From: Rhynchonema sp. JSB1_4
Lineage: Eukaryota; Nematoda; Chromadorea; Monhysterida; Xyalidae
Assembly (NCBI GenBank): GCA_030248065.1
Contig: JASAMV010006078.1
Location: 18,396-82,395 of the forward strand
Reading direction: 5' to 3'
DNA: 64,000 nucleotides
Under the pieces are notes generated by a model that saw only the letters and a list, made by a program, of their open reading frames with translations, was not told where the DNA came from and made no database searches. Below are positions 1 to 15,590 of the stretch, piece after piece (the first letter of the stretch is position 1; each line of letters opens with the position of its first letter). Position numbers and translations under genes: made by a program.

Positions 1-30
1 AACAAATTTGAAGTTGCTTCACAGTTTCAG

Positions 31-291
31 ATGATTTCGATGAAAACCGTTATCGTCTGTCAGATAGTCTTCGAAACACACATTTTCGTACCAACACACC
101 TGCAAGATTTGAAGCGGCTGATGTTTCAAATGGAGTCCGCCGGCTTCGAAATGTTCCAGTTTACACCAAATCATTTGTGCACGCCATGTGCAGAATACTC
201 ATTTATTCATCGCAAATGTTTCGAATTTTATGGGCTTGACGAAAACATGATTTCACATAGGAACTTTCCTTCTGCAAATGGTTTTCACTGA
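31..291 (+). CDS. METTL24-like methyltransferase, C-terminal exon only
   Basis: This is the last exon of a gene whose upstream part lies outside the window. A 3' splice site (TTTCAG at 25-30) precedes an open 86-codon stretch ending in a stop at 289-291. The protein segment (HLQDLKRLMFQMESAGFEMF, then CTPCAEYSFIHRKCF) matches position for position the C-terminus of the complete METTL24-like protein at 10674-14251 and the end of the Methyltransf_22 domain as I remember it. Residues AGFEMF sit in one exon here, whereas in the complete paralog an intron separates GFE from MF. The family resembles SAM-dependent FkbM-type enzymes; the substrate is unknown and a glycan is inferred from the neighbours. 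The last ~15 residues are unlike the paralog. It faces the same way as the next two genes. Confidence 0.6.
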   Translation: MISMKTVIVCQIVFETHIFVPTHLQDLKRLMFQMESAGFEMFQFTPNHLCTPCAEYSFIHRKCFEFYGLDENMISHRNFPSANGFH

Positions 292-2442
292 CCAGTGCAA
301 CTTTTTGTGTTGTATTTCTGCTTCTCCTCCACCGATCATTGTATCAGAAAAAATGGAGGATCGTACATCATTTTTGTGACGAACATTCGATTTTATTTCA
401 CTGATTTTCTGATTACACAATGAGCCAAAATAAAACCCTTGACCCACTGCAGTATTTTGCTCGGTATCGAGTGATAATATACAATGGGCCACTGAGCAAG
501 CGTTTGACTTACAGTATATGACCTGTGCCATTGAATTGGGTCAAAGTGAATGAAGCTTCAAATATTGATTGTTTCTTGAAAAAGGATATCTTGCCTGAAA
601 AGCCGTAGCGGACACTGTACATTCATATCTCTGCAATCCGCCAGCGCTAGTCAGACCAATGCGTCAACAAGTTAATGTAACTATTAAGTGTAGCAAGGTT
701 CGCGCGGGTTTCTCCTGGGACATGGTACGTTGCGACGTTTTATAAGTAGGTATGACCTATGTGATGGAGTGTTGTGTGCATCTTAGCAAAATCATATTTT
801 AAGCCGATTGAAATCTGTGAGGAATAAACATCCGTCACTGCCTGTTTTTCTACCACGCACAAATCCAACCGAAAGCAAAAACTCTTGTGTTTTAGGTACA
901 CCGGTTTTTTTCCACATAATGCTGCGTAAGTAAAAATTGGTGGTAAATGAGAATGAGCCCTCTAACGAAAAACAAAAAATCCAATTAGAGACGTGGGGCC
1001 TTAAGGGCGCCCATAGTCATAGTGGAAAATGGAAATGGAAAACTTGGACATAGATTATTTTTTGTATCTCCATCCATTTCCATTTTCCACTATGACTAAG
1101 GGCGCCCTAAATGCGAAATTGGACCCTATTAACATTGCAGTTGGCGACCTTTTAGATGAGGTTTTTTCAAAAATAAGTCTGGACGCCTTGGGGCCGACGG
1201 TAACCTTGTGCACGGCCAGGTTATCTGTCCGCGAGTTCGTCAGCTGTACATTCGGTGACGCAAGTATATCCTTCTGCCCTTGATGCTATAAAAGAGGAAA
1301 AATAAGGCTGACGATTTTGTGTAAAAGCATTGCCAAAGAACTGTGACAGGCTAGGCAACTTACTCATTTCTAATTTTTCGCTCACCTTATCGGTCCGTTG
1401 CCTGCACTAAGACACAACCCAAAGTCCCAATGACACTACAACTCCGTTGTTCTCTCATTACCACGTAACAACGTTCTCCTCAGATATAATGTGCTTGTAA
1501 CGACGCATTAACGACCAAGGTCAACGGTTCGTGCAATTGACTCACGCTGGTAGTTTGCATAATATCACGTGTACAGTATGTACAGTAAGTGAATCATGTA
1601 GCTGGGTGGTGCTCATCTATGTACACATGTATTTGCAACATCTGCCAGTTTTTAGACAAGAACTTTATTCGCTGACAACGTGTTCAAAGGTCTACAAGAC
1701 ATGAAAAGGACAGGATTATAAATCAATTACTCCTGAAGTTATGCGCGAAACGTGGTTTGACATTTTTATGCCGTTTCTAGTTCTCTGTGGGAGAGTCAAA
1801 CGGCGGTCAGAATTAAGAGTTTTCTGCCAACAACTTTCTGAGCACTAAAACTGGACAGGTCGACAGGTCGTACTGATCTTGTTCGCGAAGTCCTAATGTT
1901 TGTAATTTTTATGCTCAAAATATAAATTTTAAATTAAAAGTTTTGTAATTTATGTCGTATTTTTTCAATTACGATTATTCGGTAAGTGGAATTTTTGAAA
2001 TGCCTGCCAATTGCGGCAATTGGCCAAGGCACGAAGATGCACTTGTACTGGTGGTCATTAGACAACAGCGGGACGCTCCCAGCAAAGGTGATTTGACAAC
2101 AGTGGAATGCTTTTAGCATTACGGGCTTCGAATATAGTGACTTTTGTTTGCGCTCTCAGCAAAGTCTGTAGTTACAATCGCAGCAGTCCCAAGGTATTCA
2201 CTGTTAATAACCAACCGTTTAAGTATCATAGTTTCTGTACAAGGATATTTTTTAAGTCTTAAAGTAACAATCAAAATTCTGTCAAAATTGAAAAGAAACA
2301 GATTCGAAATCAAAATTAAAATTGTTTCTGATTCGTAACCTTTGTTTCTGACATGTGAAGGACTTCTAAACTGCACAAATACAAAAAGCGGAAATCTCTA
2401 CTCTTATCGATTATTTTCAGGGACTGGCTGTCTCTGGCAAGC
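292..2442. other. Intergenic, no gene recognised
   Basis: No reading frame here has splice signals or similarity to another part of the window. It contains an inverted repeat at about 1001-1110 (separate entry) and otherwise AT-rich sequence. Confidence 0.5.
1001..1110. repeat. Perfect-looking ~39-bp inverted repeat (hairpin)
   Basis: GGGCGCCCATAGTCATAGTG followed by GGAAAATGGAAATGG on the left is mirrored on the right as CCATTTCCATTTTCC then CACTATGACTAAGGGCGCCC, around a loop of roughly 30 bases. It could be the core of a small foldback element. The 84-codon frame at 1029-1283 crosses it and is probably spurious. Confidence 0.7.
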
Positions 2443-5400
2443 ATGCTAATAAAATTTAGACAGGCGAATCAAGTGCGTAGTTGTCTTGTCGTCTCCGCCT
2501 GTCTCATCACTTTCCTGTTTTTGCAATGGATTTCTCCAATCGGTAGGTGAAGTGAAACTTTAGCTTTGAAGTAAAGCGCCTTTGTACTAGTAGCATGCAG
2601 TTTACAGCAAATTACAATGTAATGTTGTAAATATGCTATATCTAACGTTAAATAAAGGTTAGGTTTTGGCCGTGGTGTTTCAAATAGCCAAGTGTTTGGA
2701 AGTCTTCGGTTTTGATTTGAAGGTCCGTTCTCTGCAACAGTCCATCAAGATTGCTCCAAAGCCTGAGCTGCAATGTGTACTTGTAATGTTAAATGGTTCC
2801 CGCCTTTCCACGCTAATAATGATGTGCAGTTGTGATGTGTGGCACGTCAGCCATATTTCAACGAACGTACCAGTTATTAAGAGCGAGGAGTGTTACGAAT
2901 CGCAAGTTTGGTCAAAATACCAGTTGTGGTTGTGCCAAGACCAATTGTGACTGGTCTTAAATCCCAAATACCACGAGTTTCATTGAGATCGGTTAAGGTA
3001 GCGTACACCTATGTATATGGTGGCGGGAACCCTTTAAACGCACCAACAGCTCAACGGGTGGAATTTTCGAAACGGTGTAAAGGTCAGTTGGGCGTAAAGG
3101 TCGGCGTAAAGTTCGGTCGAAAGCTCGGTCGGCGTAGCTCGGTGTAAACGTGAAACATTGCCTATTATTAACGTTGAATGTTTCAAGTTTACACCGAGGT
3201 CTATCACACTGAGCTGTCGACCGAGCTTTCCACCGACCTCCACACCCAACTGACCTTTACACGGTTTCGAAAATATCACCCAACGTAATAGTCCGGTTGG
3301 AATGTGTATACTGGATTTGATTTTGTAAGAGGACATTTTTTTCTGTCTCTCCGTTACGTCTTCCAGGCGACTTGATTTCCGTCAACGTGCCAGCTCATGT
3401 GCCGGCATCCGTGCCAGTGTTCATATACAATCAATCATACTACTATCTTAGATCAAGGAGGATTCGATTAACGGTGGTCACCGGTTGCGATTTGGTGGGT
3501 CATCGACTTGACTTGGGTACGTTTGATGTTGATTGCTGAAGAATCAAATTTGGAAGCAAGAACGTGGACAATAACCGCGATTAGACATAACTTGGATGTC
3601 CGTACCGGATACTCCATATCCGAAGTTTGAGCTTTGTGTTCGCGAAAGTCAGTCTATAGTAAGAGACGTGTCCGTGTCATGATAATGCGCCGTGTTGCTG
3701 CATACTGCAGTGCTTTGTTACTCTGCGCGACCCAACCGGCCTTTTTTATTGGATAATTGATCGCTCGTCTCGCCTGTGCATATTATAATCAACAACTTCC
3801 AAGCTGGTCAAAATTAGTGCCGCAGCCCTAACGGAAAAGAAAATTTATCTCATGCAACACTTGTAATTTTCTAAACTTTTATAAATGTTTTTTTTAAAAC
3901 CCCATGCTTGTAAACCATAGAAGAAATGATTATGGACAAACATTTGGAGTGCTGCCACTTTTCACAGTTTTCAACAACCGCAGCTACGAAGGGTTACTTG
4001 AAGCAATCGTTATATGTGGGAAAGACGCGTGGACACCAGCTTGCACAGCCAGCGTGTTCAGTTACACTGCGGACGTATCTGATCAAAATTTGGCTGAGTA
4101 ATATTCAGAAAATATTCTATTTTTTTTGCAAGGTATTCATGAGGGTCCTTCATGAAGTGCCTAAGGAGCAAACCTGCGGTGGGCGTTTCAGTCTTTCACA
4201 GCCTTCACTGAAAGTGACTCGTCGGAAAGATGGGCCGACCTTCAACATTCCAATAATTGTGTTTCGAGAGCTGCGAGCGTCCGCGCCGAAGTACAAGCTA
4301 GTGTCGTGCATCAAGCCATTGTTTCTGATGGCCGATTGGACTCAGGTGTGAAGCCAACGTTTGAGTATCGTCATGCTTTGGCATTTCAATGCCCATTGCC
4401 AGCAAGAATCGCCCGACGGTGTGAATATCCAGAAGTTTACAGTTTCACTCTAACGTGGCCTGCAATTTCATTGTTTGATAGTGGAGGATTAGTGGTTTTG
4501 ACGGATGAGCTGTGCTTGATGGCATTGGCCGTTATTCCTGAGGTGCTTCTCAATTCGTATATCCAGTGACCAACAATCTGTTTTCCCCAGCTTTTGAACT
4601 GGCGCCAAAACATCGAAAAGAGCCGATTCTTCATTTAACATGCAAAATTACACCACGCAATCCGAAGTTGTTAAAATTAAGTTTTTCAATGAGGCGACCG
4701 ATTGTTGGACCATGGGTGAAAGAGCATTCAGGGCTACCACCTGGAAGCCCATTTTGAAAGAGTGAGACTGTGCAGTCACACCAGTTGTCTTCACAAGCAT
4801 TGGTCAACTTTTAGTTTTGAGACCCCATAGTGACGCCTTTGCATGGGGGCAAGCGATTCTGACATTCAGTGCGTGTTACAAGCGATAATCAGCTAAATCC
4901 TAGAGTGTCAGGTTGCGCAAACAATCCATCTGTGGCTAGCGGTCGGCGTCGAGCATGTGTTCCTGTATTATATTTCAATGACAAAGGATGTAGTCAGATT
5001 TTTCAGGTATGTTTAACTTTGATGGATACTTGTCTATAAATAAGCAAACAGTGCAAGCTGGGAACGTTTATATTTTAGTTTGCTTGCTGCTCATACAGAC
5101 AGCTTCGAGCTGCTGGCGTGGTCACCGCTTCCTGAAGACAGTTGGAATCGAAGGATTTTCACAGGAGCTTCAGTTAGCCGATTTTGAGTTCGAATAAGCG
5201 TGTCAGCAGCTGTGTGTTTCAACATCATTTCACTATCCTATCCTGTGTGATGAAGTCTACCGGGTCGGTCAATGTTTTTCAAAAAATGCCCGAGAACCTT
5301 TATTGATATCCCAAAGATATTTTTCCAAATCAGTGAATAGACGCTGTCGCATTTGACTGCTTATTGTTGTTAAAAGAGTCATAAATTTAGTGGGGCACGA

Positions 5401-8400
5401 TCAACGACTGTTTATTGCGATCTAAAGCCATTACCGATTACGCGGCGTTCACAGACGCAGATGAAGTGATGTATTCTATGCGGGATGGGGGATCGCTGCC
5501 AGTAATGATTGATCGATTGAGAGAAGAGGTAATACCGATTGAAATGATTGTTTTGCGTCTCTTGATACGATCAGCAGCAAAAGTGCTGATTTGCGAGCAG
5601 AGGTCGCAATCCGGCCCGGCCCGAGCCCCCAAATCTCCGGCCCGGCCCGGCCCGGCCCGACCCGTACCCCGAAATCTCCGGCCCGGCCCGGCCCGGACCC
5701 CCAAATCTCCGGCCCGGCCCGGCCCGAATTTTTGGCTCAGATTTTAACCCAATTTTTGTCATAATTTTTGTAATTTTTGAGCCAATTTTTTTGGTTGAAA
5801 AATCATTGTTTTCCATGAAAAGTCGTCAGATAGACAATACCAATGGTGCAGCAGGGGGGTGGGTCTCCCTAGGTACAGTAGCTTAGGTAGATTGACGCTC
5901 CATCGTGGTACATACAGTAGGTAGGTCGCCACCCGGCGGCTGGTACAGTAAGTTGCAATTTTTGGCTCAAAATGGTATAAAATCGGTATTTTTCACTCCA
6001 AACAGGCGAAAAATCGTGCGCGAAATGAGCGTTTTAGAGTACATTTCATCAACATTTAGACTTAAAAATTTTTGTTCGCCCCCCCAGCTCGGTCGATACA
6101 GTAGGTAGCAATGGTGTGGCTGGGCGGGGGGGGGGGGTGGGGCCCCAGGTACAGTAGGTAGTAGATTGACAACGCGCCATCCTGGTACAGTAGGTAGGTA
6201 GGTCGCCCCCCCCCCCCCCCCCGGCTGGTACAGTAGGTTGCTATTTTTGGCTCAAAATGGTATATACCTAAAGGATATTTTTCACTCCAAATAGGCGAAA
6301 AATCGCGCGATGCGCGTGAAATTAGCGTTTTAGAGCACATTTTCATCAAAATTTAGACCTCAAAAATTTTGTTCCCCCTAGCTCGGCCTGTACAGTAGGT
6401 AGGTTGATTGCAGGCCTTTCTGGTGGTACAGTAGGTTGATTGCACGCCTGGGTAGCCATACCACCACTGGTAGGTAGGTTGTCGTCCCACATTTTTAGTG
6501 GTACAGTAGGTTGCCGCCCCGCCTGGGTAGCTACACCACTGGACAACACTGATCACTTACTTGCCGAATCCGTCAGAAATTTTAGTATTTTTGACAAAAA
6601 AATCCCTACTTTTTTCAGAAAAATAAGTCACTTCAGAAGCTTCGGGCCGGGGTGCCCGGCCCGGCCCGGCCCGACCCTCCAAATCTCCGGCCCGGCCCGG
6701 CCCGGCCCGAGCCAAAAGCCCAAAATCGCGGCCCGGCCCGATTGCGACCTCTGTTTGCGAGCATATCGCGCTAGATATTAGTTGCTGATGTACCTATAAC
6801 ATAATAGATCTCCCGTCATGGCGGTCAATGGATGTAATGTTCGAAACGCAGTGAACTGCAGCTGTTTGTAAAAATCGGCGTGTGTAAGGTTCGGTCTAAA
6901 GCTCGGTCGGTGTAAGCTTGGTGGAAACATGAATCATAGCACGCTGTTAACGTGGAATGTTTTTTGTTTATTCAGAGCTCACACTCGACGTTTACATAGC
7001 TCACAAGGTTTGCTGACACACCACTTACGGGAAATTGCTAATTTGCATTTGACTTGTGTTTGCAGGCCAGCCATCACATAGCGATTTTCTACTTCACGGC
7101 TATCAAGTGCACGTTAAATGTGTCGGCCAAAACACACAACATCCGTGCGAAAAATTTCAATTTTGACTATATCAAGCAATTGAACGAGCTTGATGGTGTG
7201 TGAGTTTTCTCCTGTCTTATTTTTTGACATATTAGGCAGAATTTTCGAAAGGCAACTGCGTGCCTTGATTGAGCGGAGGATATACTTTTGGACTGCGCAA
7301 TCCGACAGCGCATGCTCTTCATGTCATTGTATGAACTCCATTCTACTCACAAAACATTGGTGTGTTAAACAACGGTGCTGAAAAAATCTAATTAGAGCTC
7401 GTCGGGGGTTTAAGAGGAACATTTTCCTTTTAAGAGCTCCCGATTTTCTATTCAGTGGGGTTTAAGTGGAAAACTCCGGCATGTGTTCTCACTCACACCA
7501 GGGCCACCGCACTATCAATGGAAAATGATCGTCAGCGTTGGGCGCGTGCGACTGCTGGCAGATCATTACGTCGAAAGGTGTGCAAGAAAAACTTTTATCC
7601 GATCTACTTCCGGAAATATTTGGAACCCAAAAATGTGCCAAGATAATCGAAACTGCTTTTGAAGTATCTAAAATGTATGACCGTTAGACTATATGACAAT
7701 CACATCGTGTACCGCGTTCGATCTTGGAGGCCTGGCAGCATTTGGCCTGATTAGTTCGGGGATCACCATGAGTCAACCCAGGCTTCCTTCCCTGAGAAGG
7801 ATAACAAGGACAGAGACAAGGCAGTCGCTGCGGATAACAGCCATAACAGTGAGGATGTCGGTAGGTACCCGTGGAGCCTAACGGAATGTCTTTGCATTAT
7901 ACCTTCACAATGTTTTATACAACTTTTAAGATTTGAACAAACGGACGAGGGTCCAACGCAACGAACAAAATTTTACGGCCGCGAAGTCGAAGTATCAATG
8001 CGAGATGGTGTCCTGGCGCATATCCGCCGATGGTATGCCGTATCTGATGGCAGCGTACACTCATTTGAGTCGATCAGCAGGCAACAGAGCTTGCATACGA
8101 AAGTCCGTCAAGTGCTGACTGCGCCCCTCGTTGCATTGGCCGACAATTGTACGGCCAGATGGCGAGAGAACTTGATGGTTGGTTCAATCAGGACAAGTGT
8201 GGCAGAACCATTTTGCAGGGCAGCTTTTTTCGGAATTTGCATGAAATTTGTGTACGTATGTATGTGTGCTTTGTGATAAAACAATAATTCTAAAACTGTT
8301 TTCAGATGCATTACGATCTTGAGAACTTCCAGTTCCTATACAATGCATCGATGGGGCAGAAAGTCTACGATGAACAAGGTGCCTGTGATCACAAACTGAG

Positions 8401-8593
8401 ACAAAGTCGTGGCCAAATCTGCATGGCTCCCAACGTGTTATGTCAGAGTGAAACATCTGTTAACATGAATGACTGGATGAACGCTACCAGTAGCTGGGTG
8501 CAATTAAATCACGCAGCTGCCCTGCTAGCTAAATCACGATTGATGCTTTTTATATGCAGCTTATTGCCGTCCTTCGGAAAAATCCCCGCGTGA
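2443..8593 (+). CDS. GT92-A: GT92 (DUF23) family glycosyltransferase, 11 exons
   Basis: Predicted type II membrane glycosyltransferase of 537 aa. Exons: 2443-2542, 3367-3516, 3968-4074, 4133-4345, 4912-5006, 5103-5172, 5391-5528, 7066-7195, 7502-7577, 7931-8177, 8306-8593; all junctions are GT-AG and in phase, and the total is 1614 nt. Exon 1 encodes the anchor (CLVVSACLITFLFLQWI). GT92-like landmarks follow: KYKLVSCIKPLF, IHLWLAVGVEHVFLYYIS, LLAWSPLPEDSW, then INDCLLRSKAI and the DXD-type motif FTDADEVMYS, then KMIVSVGRVRLL and EVSMRDGVLAHIRR. GT92 enzymes transfer galactose or related sugars to N-glycan or other glycan acceptors in the Golgi; the donor here is unknown. Its closest relative in the window is GT92-D on the opposite strand, whose exons agree in length or nearly so (95/95, 70/70, 138/138). 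Intron 1 holds a foldback element and intron 7 a hAT element. The last ~25 codons are absent from GT92-D. Exon edges at 4074 and 5172 are the least certain. Confidence 0.82.
3055..3284. repeat. Foldback element family F1, copy 1
   Basis: About 228 bp with arms of ~105 bp: TTTCGAAACGGTGTAAAGG at the left end, its complement CCTTTACACGGTTTCGAAAA at the right end, and GTAAACGTGAAACATT / AATGTTTCAAGTTTACACC around the centre. It lies in intron 1 of GT92-A. Further copies are at 37625, 40344, 42941 and 47065, with a half copy near 6870. Confidence 0.85.
5590..6761. mobile_element. hAT-type non-autonomous DNA transposon (element 5598-6753)
   Basis: The ends are exact 13-bp terminal inverted repeats, CAGAGGTCGCAAT at 5598 and its complement ending at 6753. 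They are flanked by an 8-bp direct duplication TTTGCGAG (5590-5597 and 6754-6761). CAGAG-type ends with an 8-bp target duplication are the signature of the hAT superfamily. Inside each end is a block rich in CGGCCC units; the middle holds repeated GTACAGTAGGTAGGT-like motifs and G or C homopolymer runs. No transposase frame is visible in 1156 bp, so it depends on enzyme supplied elsewhere. It sits in intron 7 of GT92-A, about 70 bp downstream of exon 7. GT92-D has no trace of it at the matching place. Confidence 0.9.
6865..6965 (+). repeat. Half copy of foldback family F1
   Basis: GGTTCGGTCTAAAGCTCGG then GGTGTAAGCTTGGTGGAAAC, a Cys-free stretch matching one arm and the centre of the F1 element; the second arm is missing. 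Confidence 0.55.
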
Positions 8594-10673
8594 AAATAAT
8601 GTAGCGCGTGGCAATGCGCACGTTCAAGAAAGCACGGCACAACGTTTTGGGCGTCATCAAACTCGATTTTTATCCTACGCGTGCAATTGTGAAACCGTAG
8701 CACTTTGCGACTGTGGCGGACCAATTCTATGCAATGTATCTGTTTGTCCATGGCATAATACTGGACCTTCTTCAATTATTATGACATCAGCACTCTCAAA
8801 CGAAATTTTCTAGCTGAAGATCAAGATTTCTTTTGTTATAATTATCGACCAGCGGTGATACTAAAATAAGGGTACATATGGTTGGTGACGCTCTGATTGA
8901 TTTCTGAATTTTCGTTGTTGTGCAGAAGACATTTGTTGCCTACCGAAGAAGTTCAACCATGCCCAATAGGACATGTTTCTGTTTTGAGATTTCGTGAAAA
9001 AAAATTATCCCAACTAAGCACCCAAATTTGTCCCAGTTTCGGAAACGTCAGAGTAAAAGCAGATTGGCTTGGAACTTTTTTTGAGAGTGAATACATACAG
9101 CTGTTTGGTCCTCTTGAGCAATATACCATCTTCAGTGTCGAACTTTGAGATTGCTACTGACGAAAAAACAAGAGTTTTCAAAATCTCTGATGCTGCAATG
9201 TGTCGAAACAAGCATTTGCTTCTCACCTTGATGCTACAAAGGCGCAAAACGAGACTGACAGATGTCTAGAAGTGCTATCAAAGTAGATCAGGGCTGGCCA
9301 GCTCATACCTGAAACTAGTAACTACTACAGAAACTATCTTAGGCCATTTAGGCCATGAATGTTGTTATCGAGCTTAGTGACAATTTGTGGATTTGTAGGC
9401 CTGACCTTTGAATTTCTAAATTTGAAAAGCTTATGTTCTGGTACTTTCGACTACGCCTATTGTTCTATTACAACTTAATTTCAGTGACGAAATGCGTAGC
9501 CACAAACTTTAGGTGACAAACCTGCGTTATTAAAAAAATGTGACCGATATTTGGAACGGTTCACACCCTCGCCGAATGAAGCAATGCTTTGATTGGCTGA
9601 TGTTGTGATGATAAGGTATCCAGAAGCTGTTGTGATCCTATTCATGCATTACTTGACCCAAACTTCATTTGGCGTTCCGATTCGTTCACTTTTTCACTTT
9701 TTTGGAAGGAAAAGTCCCGCTGCCAAGGAATAGCGAATCTCCAAGGAGCTCAGCGTTCATGCATGACGTGTGCTATCAGGATACTTTTCGAGGTGTACAA
9801 CACTTTACGATGCAGCCTTTCCAGCGTCTACGCTCACGCCCGAACCCTATCGACTTACTGAATCCCTAAACACATCATCGCATACCAGCTATGTAGTTTC
9901 CTGTCCAGGCAGCGCTTATCGACTTACTGAATCCCTAAACACATCATCGCATACCAGCTAAAGGCAAGCTACACCAACATGAGCTCGATTTCGCAGCTGG
10001 CCGATGGAAACATCACGGGCTGCTAGGGAAATAAACAAGAAAAAAAGGAGAAATTTCCCCCTCTTTCTTTTAACCCCCCCCCCCCCGAACGGGCCCGTTG
10101 CTCCCCATGTAGTTTCCTGTCCAGGCAGCGCTTTCCTTTCCGCATGTCGTGGACTGCGTTGCATGCAACTTGCGTTTTTTGCACTTTTTTTGCATAAATA
10201 TGTATGTTTCTATTGTTGTAGATGTACTTTCGCAATCCACGAATATTTGTATTAATTTACAGATGGGCTGAAAACCAACCACAGCGAACACAACAATAGT
10301 GCATCAGTGTTCGTAATCGGTCGTTCCTTGAACTCTGTTATGGAGCTACACTTGAGTTGTTGCGGCAAAAATGCACTGGCTAAACGAGCTGCTGCGGTGT
10401 GCTGGCAGTTCTGTTGGCACGAAGGTTGATGTAAAGCCGCGAAATATGAACGAAACAACAGTGGTCATAGTTCAAACAACCATGGTGCTTTAGTGCTTGC
10501 CTGCAAAATTCATGCCGCCCAGTGCAGATTGCTGTGCATTGGAGATCATTGAAAATAAACAGCCAGCCGCACCACGCTTATTTCTTGCTGTACTGAGTTC
10601 CCCACCGACCGTGCAAAGAACACAGGTAGGCACAAATACGATCACATGAGTGCCCTGCGTTTGAACCAACAAC
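8594..10673. other. Intergenic; repeats only
   Basis: 8527-8720 is related to 18525-18700 (a dispersed sequence that also supplies the C-terminal codons of GT92-A). 9849-9961 is a tandem duplication. About 9960-10003 matches one end of the MITE at 18133. Poly-C (10073-10086) and T-rich runs follow. No further gene is supported. Confidence 0.5.
9849..9986 (+). repeat. 69-bp tandem duplication
   Basis: ATCGACTTACTGAATCCC and the following ~26 bases recur exactly 69 bp later (9849 and 9918). The trailing part of the unit, TGTAGTTTCCTGTCCAGGCA, recurs again near 10110. The pattern suggests recent local duplication inside a repeat. Confidence 0.75.
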
Positions 10674-14251
<3,578 letters not shown>

Positions 14252-15590
14252 TCTCGCGTCGTTTCCACACACCCATCGTTTTCCAATTCTTGGGAATTCG
14301 GGAGGAGCGGCGGAGTTGATCTCTGACTTATTCCCAATGGAATTGGTTCGATTTAAGCTTAAGCATTTATACAAGATTTATGATTGTATTTATATTATAT
14401 TTATGATTTATAATGTTTGTAACTTCCTATGTATACTGAATACCATATGGGGTGCCATGTTGTATGCGGTATTGCGCACCACTTTTATTGGATGCTATCA
14501 CCCTATGCGCACATTGTGTGTGCTGTATTATACTGTATACCTGCGTACAGAAATGTGGCAGGTTGCGCAAAGGGCATAAACTATACATATACGTCACCAA
14601 AGCTGTGCATCGACAGACACGGCCTCTAACGCATCAATTCTATGCTCACAATACAACCGCAAAAATTGCGAAACCGACTAGTTTGCGTGAAACATTTGGT
14701 TTCTGAGGCGGATCGTTTGAGCAGTACGGTTTGGTGGTTTCAGCGGATTGAAAAACCTTGCACGCGGTTGAAATCCCAAATACGGTACATATACAAACAA
14801 GCAAGTAAAGGTCAGGCGATAAACAAAATTGCCGTTGTGTAATAAAGAAACAGTTTCCCGGGCACATTCTTAACGCTTCATAACGCTGCACATTGATGTC
14901 AGATCACAGTAAGATTTTCTTAGCGCTTAATAACGCAATCTTAACGTTCCATAATGTTGGCGACGTTATGGAACGTTAAGAATCCATTTTTCGCTGTGTA
15001 TGTTCCCATGTGTGCATTTGTTAAAACAACCGGATTTTTGGACGTCGCCATTTTCAAATGCGGTGAAACAGCTCCTATACAGTCATTGTGAACCGCACAT
15101 GAAAAGTTTGCAATTGTTTGTGCTGCCGCAATTTGTCCATAACATATATCCACCGTTCAAGGTTTTTCTTTGTCCCCGTTAGCGACACAGTAGTTAATCT
15201 AATTATGAACAATAATCAAGAGAATTTTTTTCTTTGATGTAAGTTGACAACGAACTAATACAAACTTGGAATCTCTTCAGTTATAACGTTGAAGTAGTGC
15301 TGAACACACGAGCCATAATCATGGAATTGGAATTTTGTGCTGCATTAACGTGCCAACCAAAGTAAACCCCAACGTCAGTAGTCATGGTCAAGCTTCGAAT
15401 TTAATGTTAATTCTGTTTTTTTATGCAAAGCTTTTTTCTGACCGGCTGCATAGGCTGCACATAGTTCAGTTGTTATTGTTTGCGTATGATTAAGTACGCA
15501 CGCACTAGGCACCGACAAGGTGCTGTTGTCAACTTAACTAGGCATTAATCCTGAATTTTACTTTACCAGGTGCAGGACTTCTTGACTGAA
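14252..15590. other. Intergenic, no gene recognised
   Basis: AT-rich sequence between the METTL24-like gene and GT92-B; only the hairpin at 14939-14981 stands out. Confidence 0.5.
14939..14981. repeat. Short perfect hairpin
   Basis: CTTAACGTTCCATAA and TTATGGAACGTTAAG flank a ~12-base loop. Related TTAACGCTTCATAACG words occur just upstream (14868-14937), suggesting the edge of a decayed foldback element. Confidence 0.6.

Noticed and set aside
3926..4351. 141-codon continuous frame as a single exon
   Set aside because: The homologous GT92-D segments and phase both support two exons (3968-4074 in another frame and 4133-4345).
5415..5747. 110-codon frame through the DXD exon into the GC-rich repeat
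   Set aside because: Only 5415-5528 is coding (exon 7 of GT92-A); the remainder is intron and hAT element with Pro/Ala/Gly repeats.
6062..6556. Overlapping minus-strand frames with G-rich and PTY repeats
   Set aside because: They translate the internal tandem repeats of the hAT element.
8306..8593. Separate small gene for the MGQKVYDEQGAC exon
   Set aside because: It joins in phase to the preceding GT92-A exon, and the same order holds in GT92-D, so it is the last exon of the same gene.
9849..9986. CRISPR-like direct repeats
   Set aside because: Two units in tandem without spacers in a eukaryotic genome; a simple tandem duplication.
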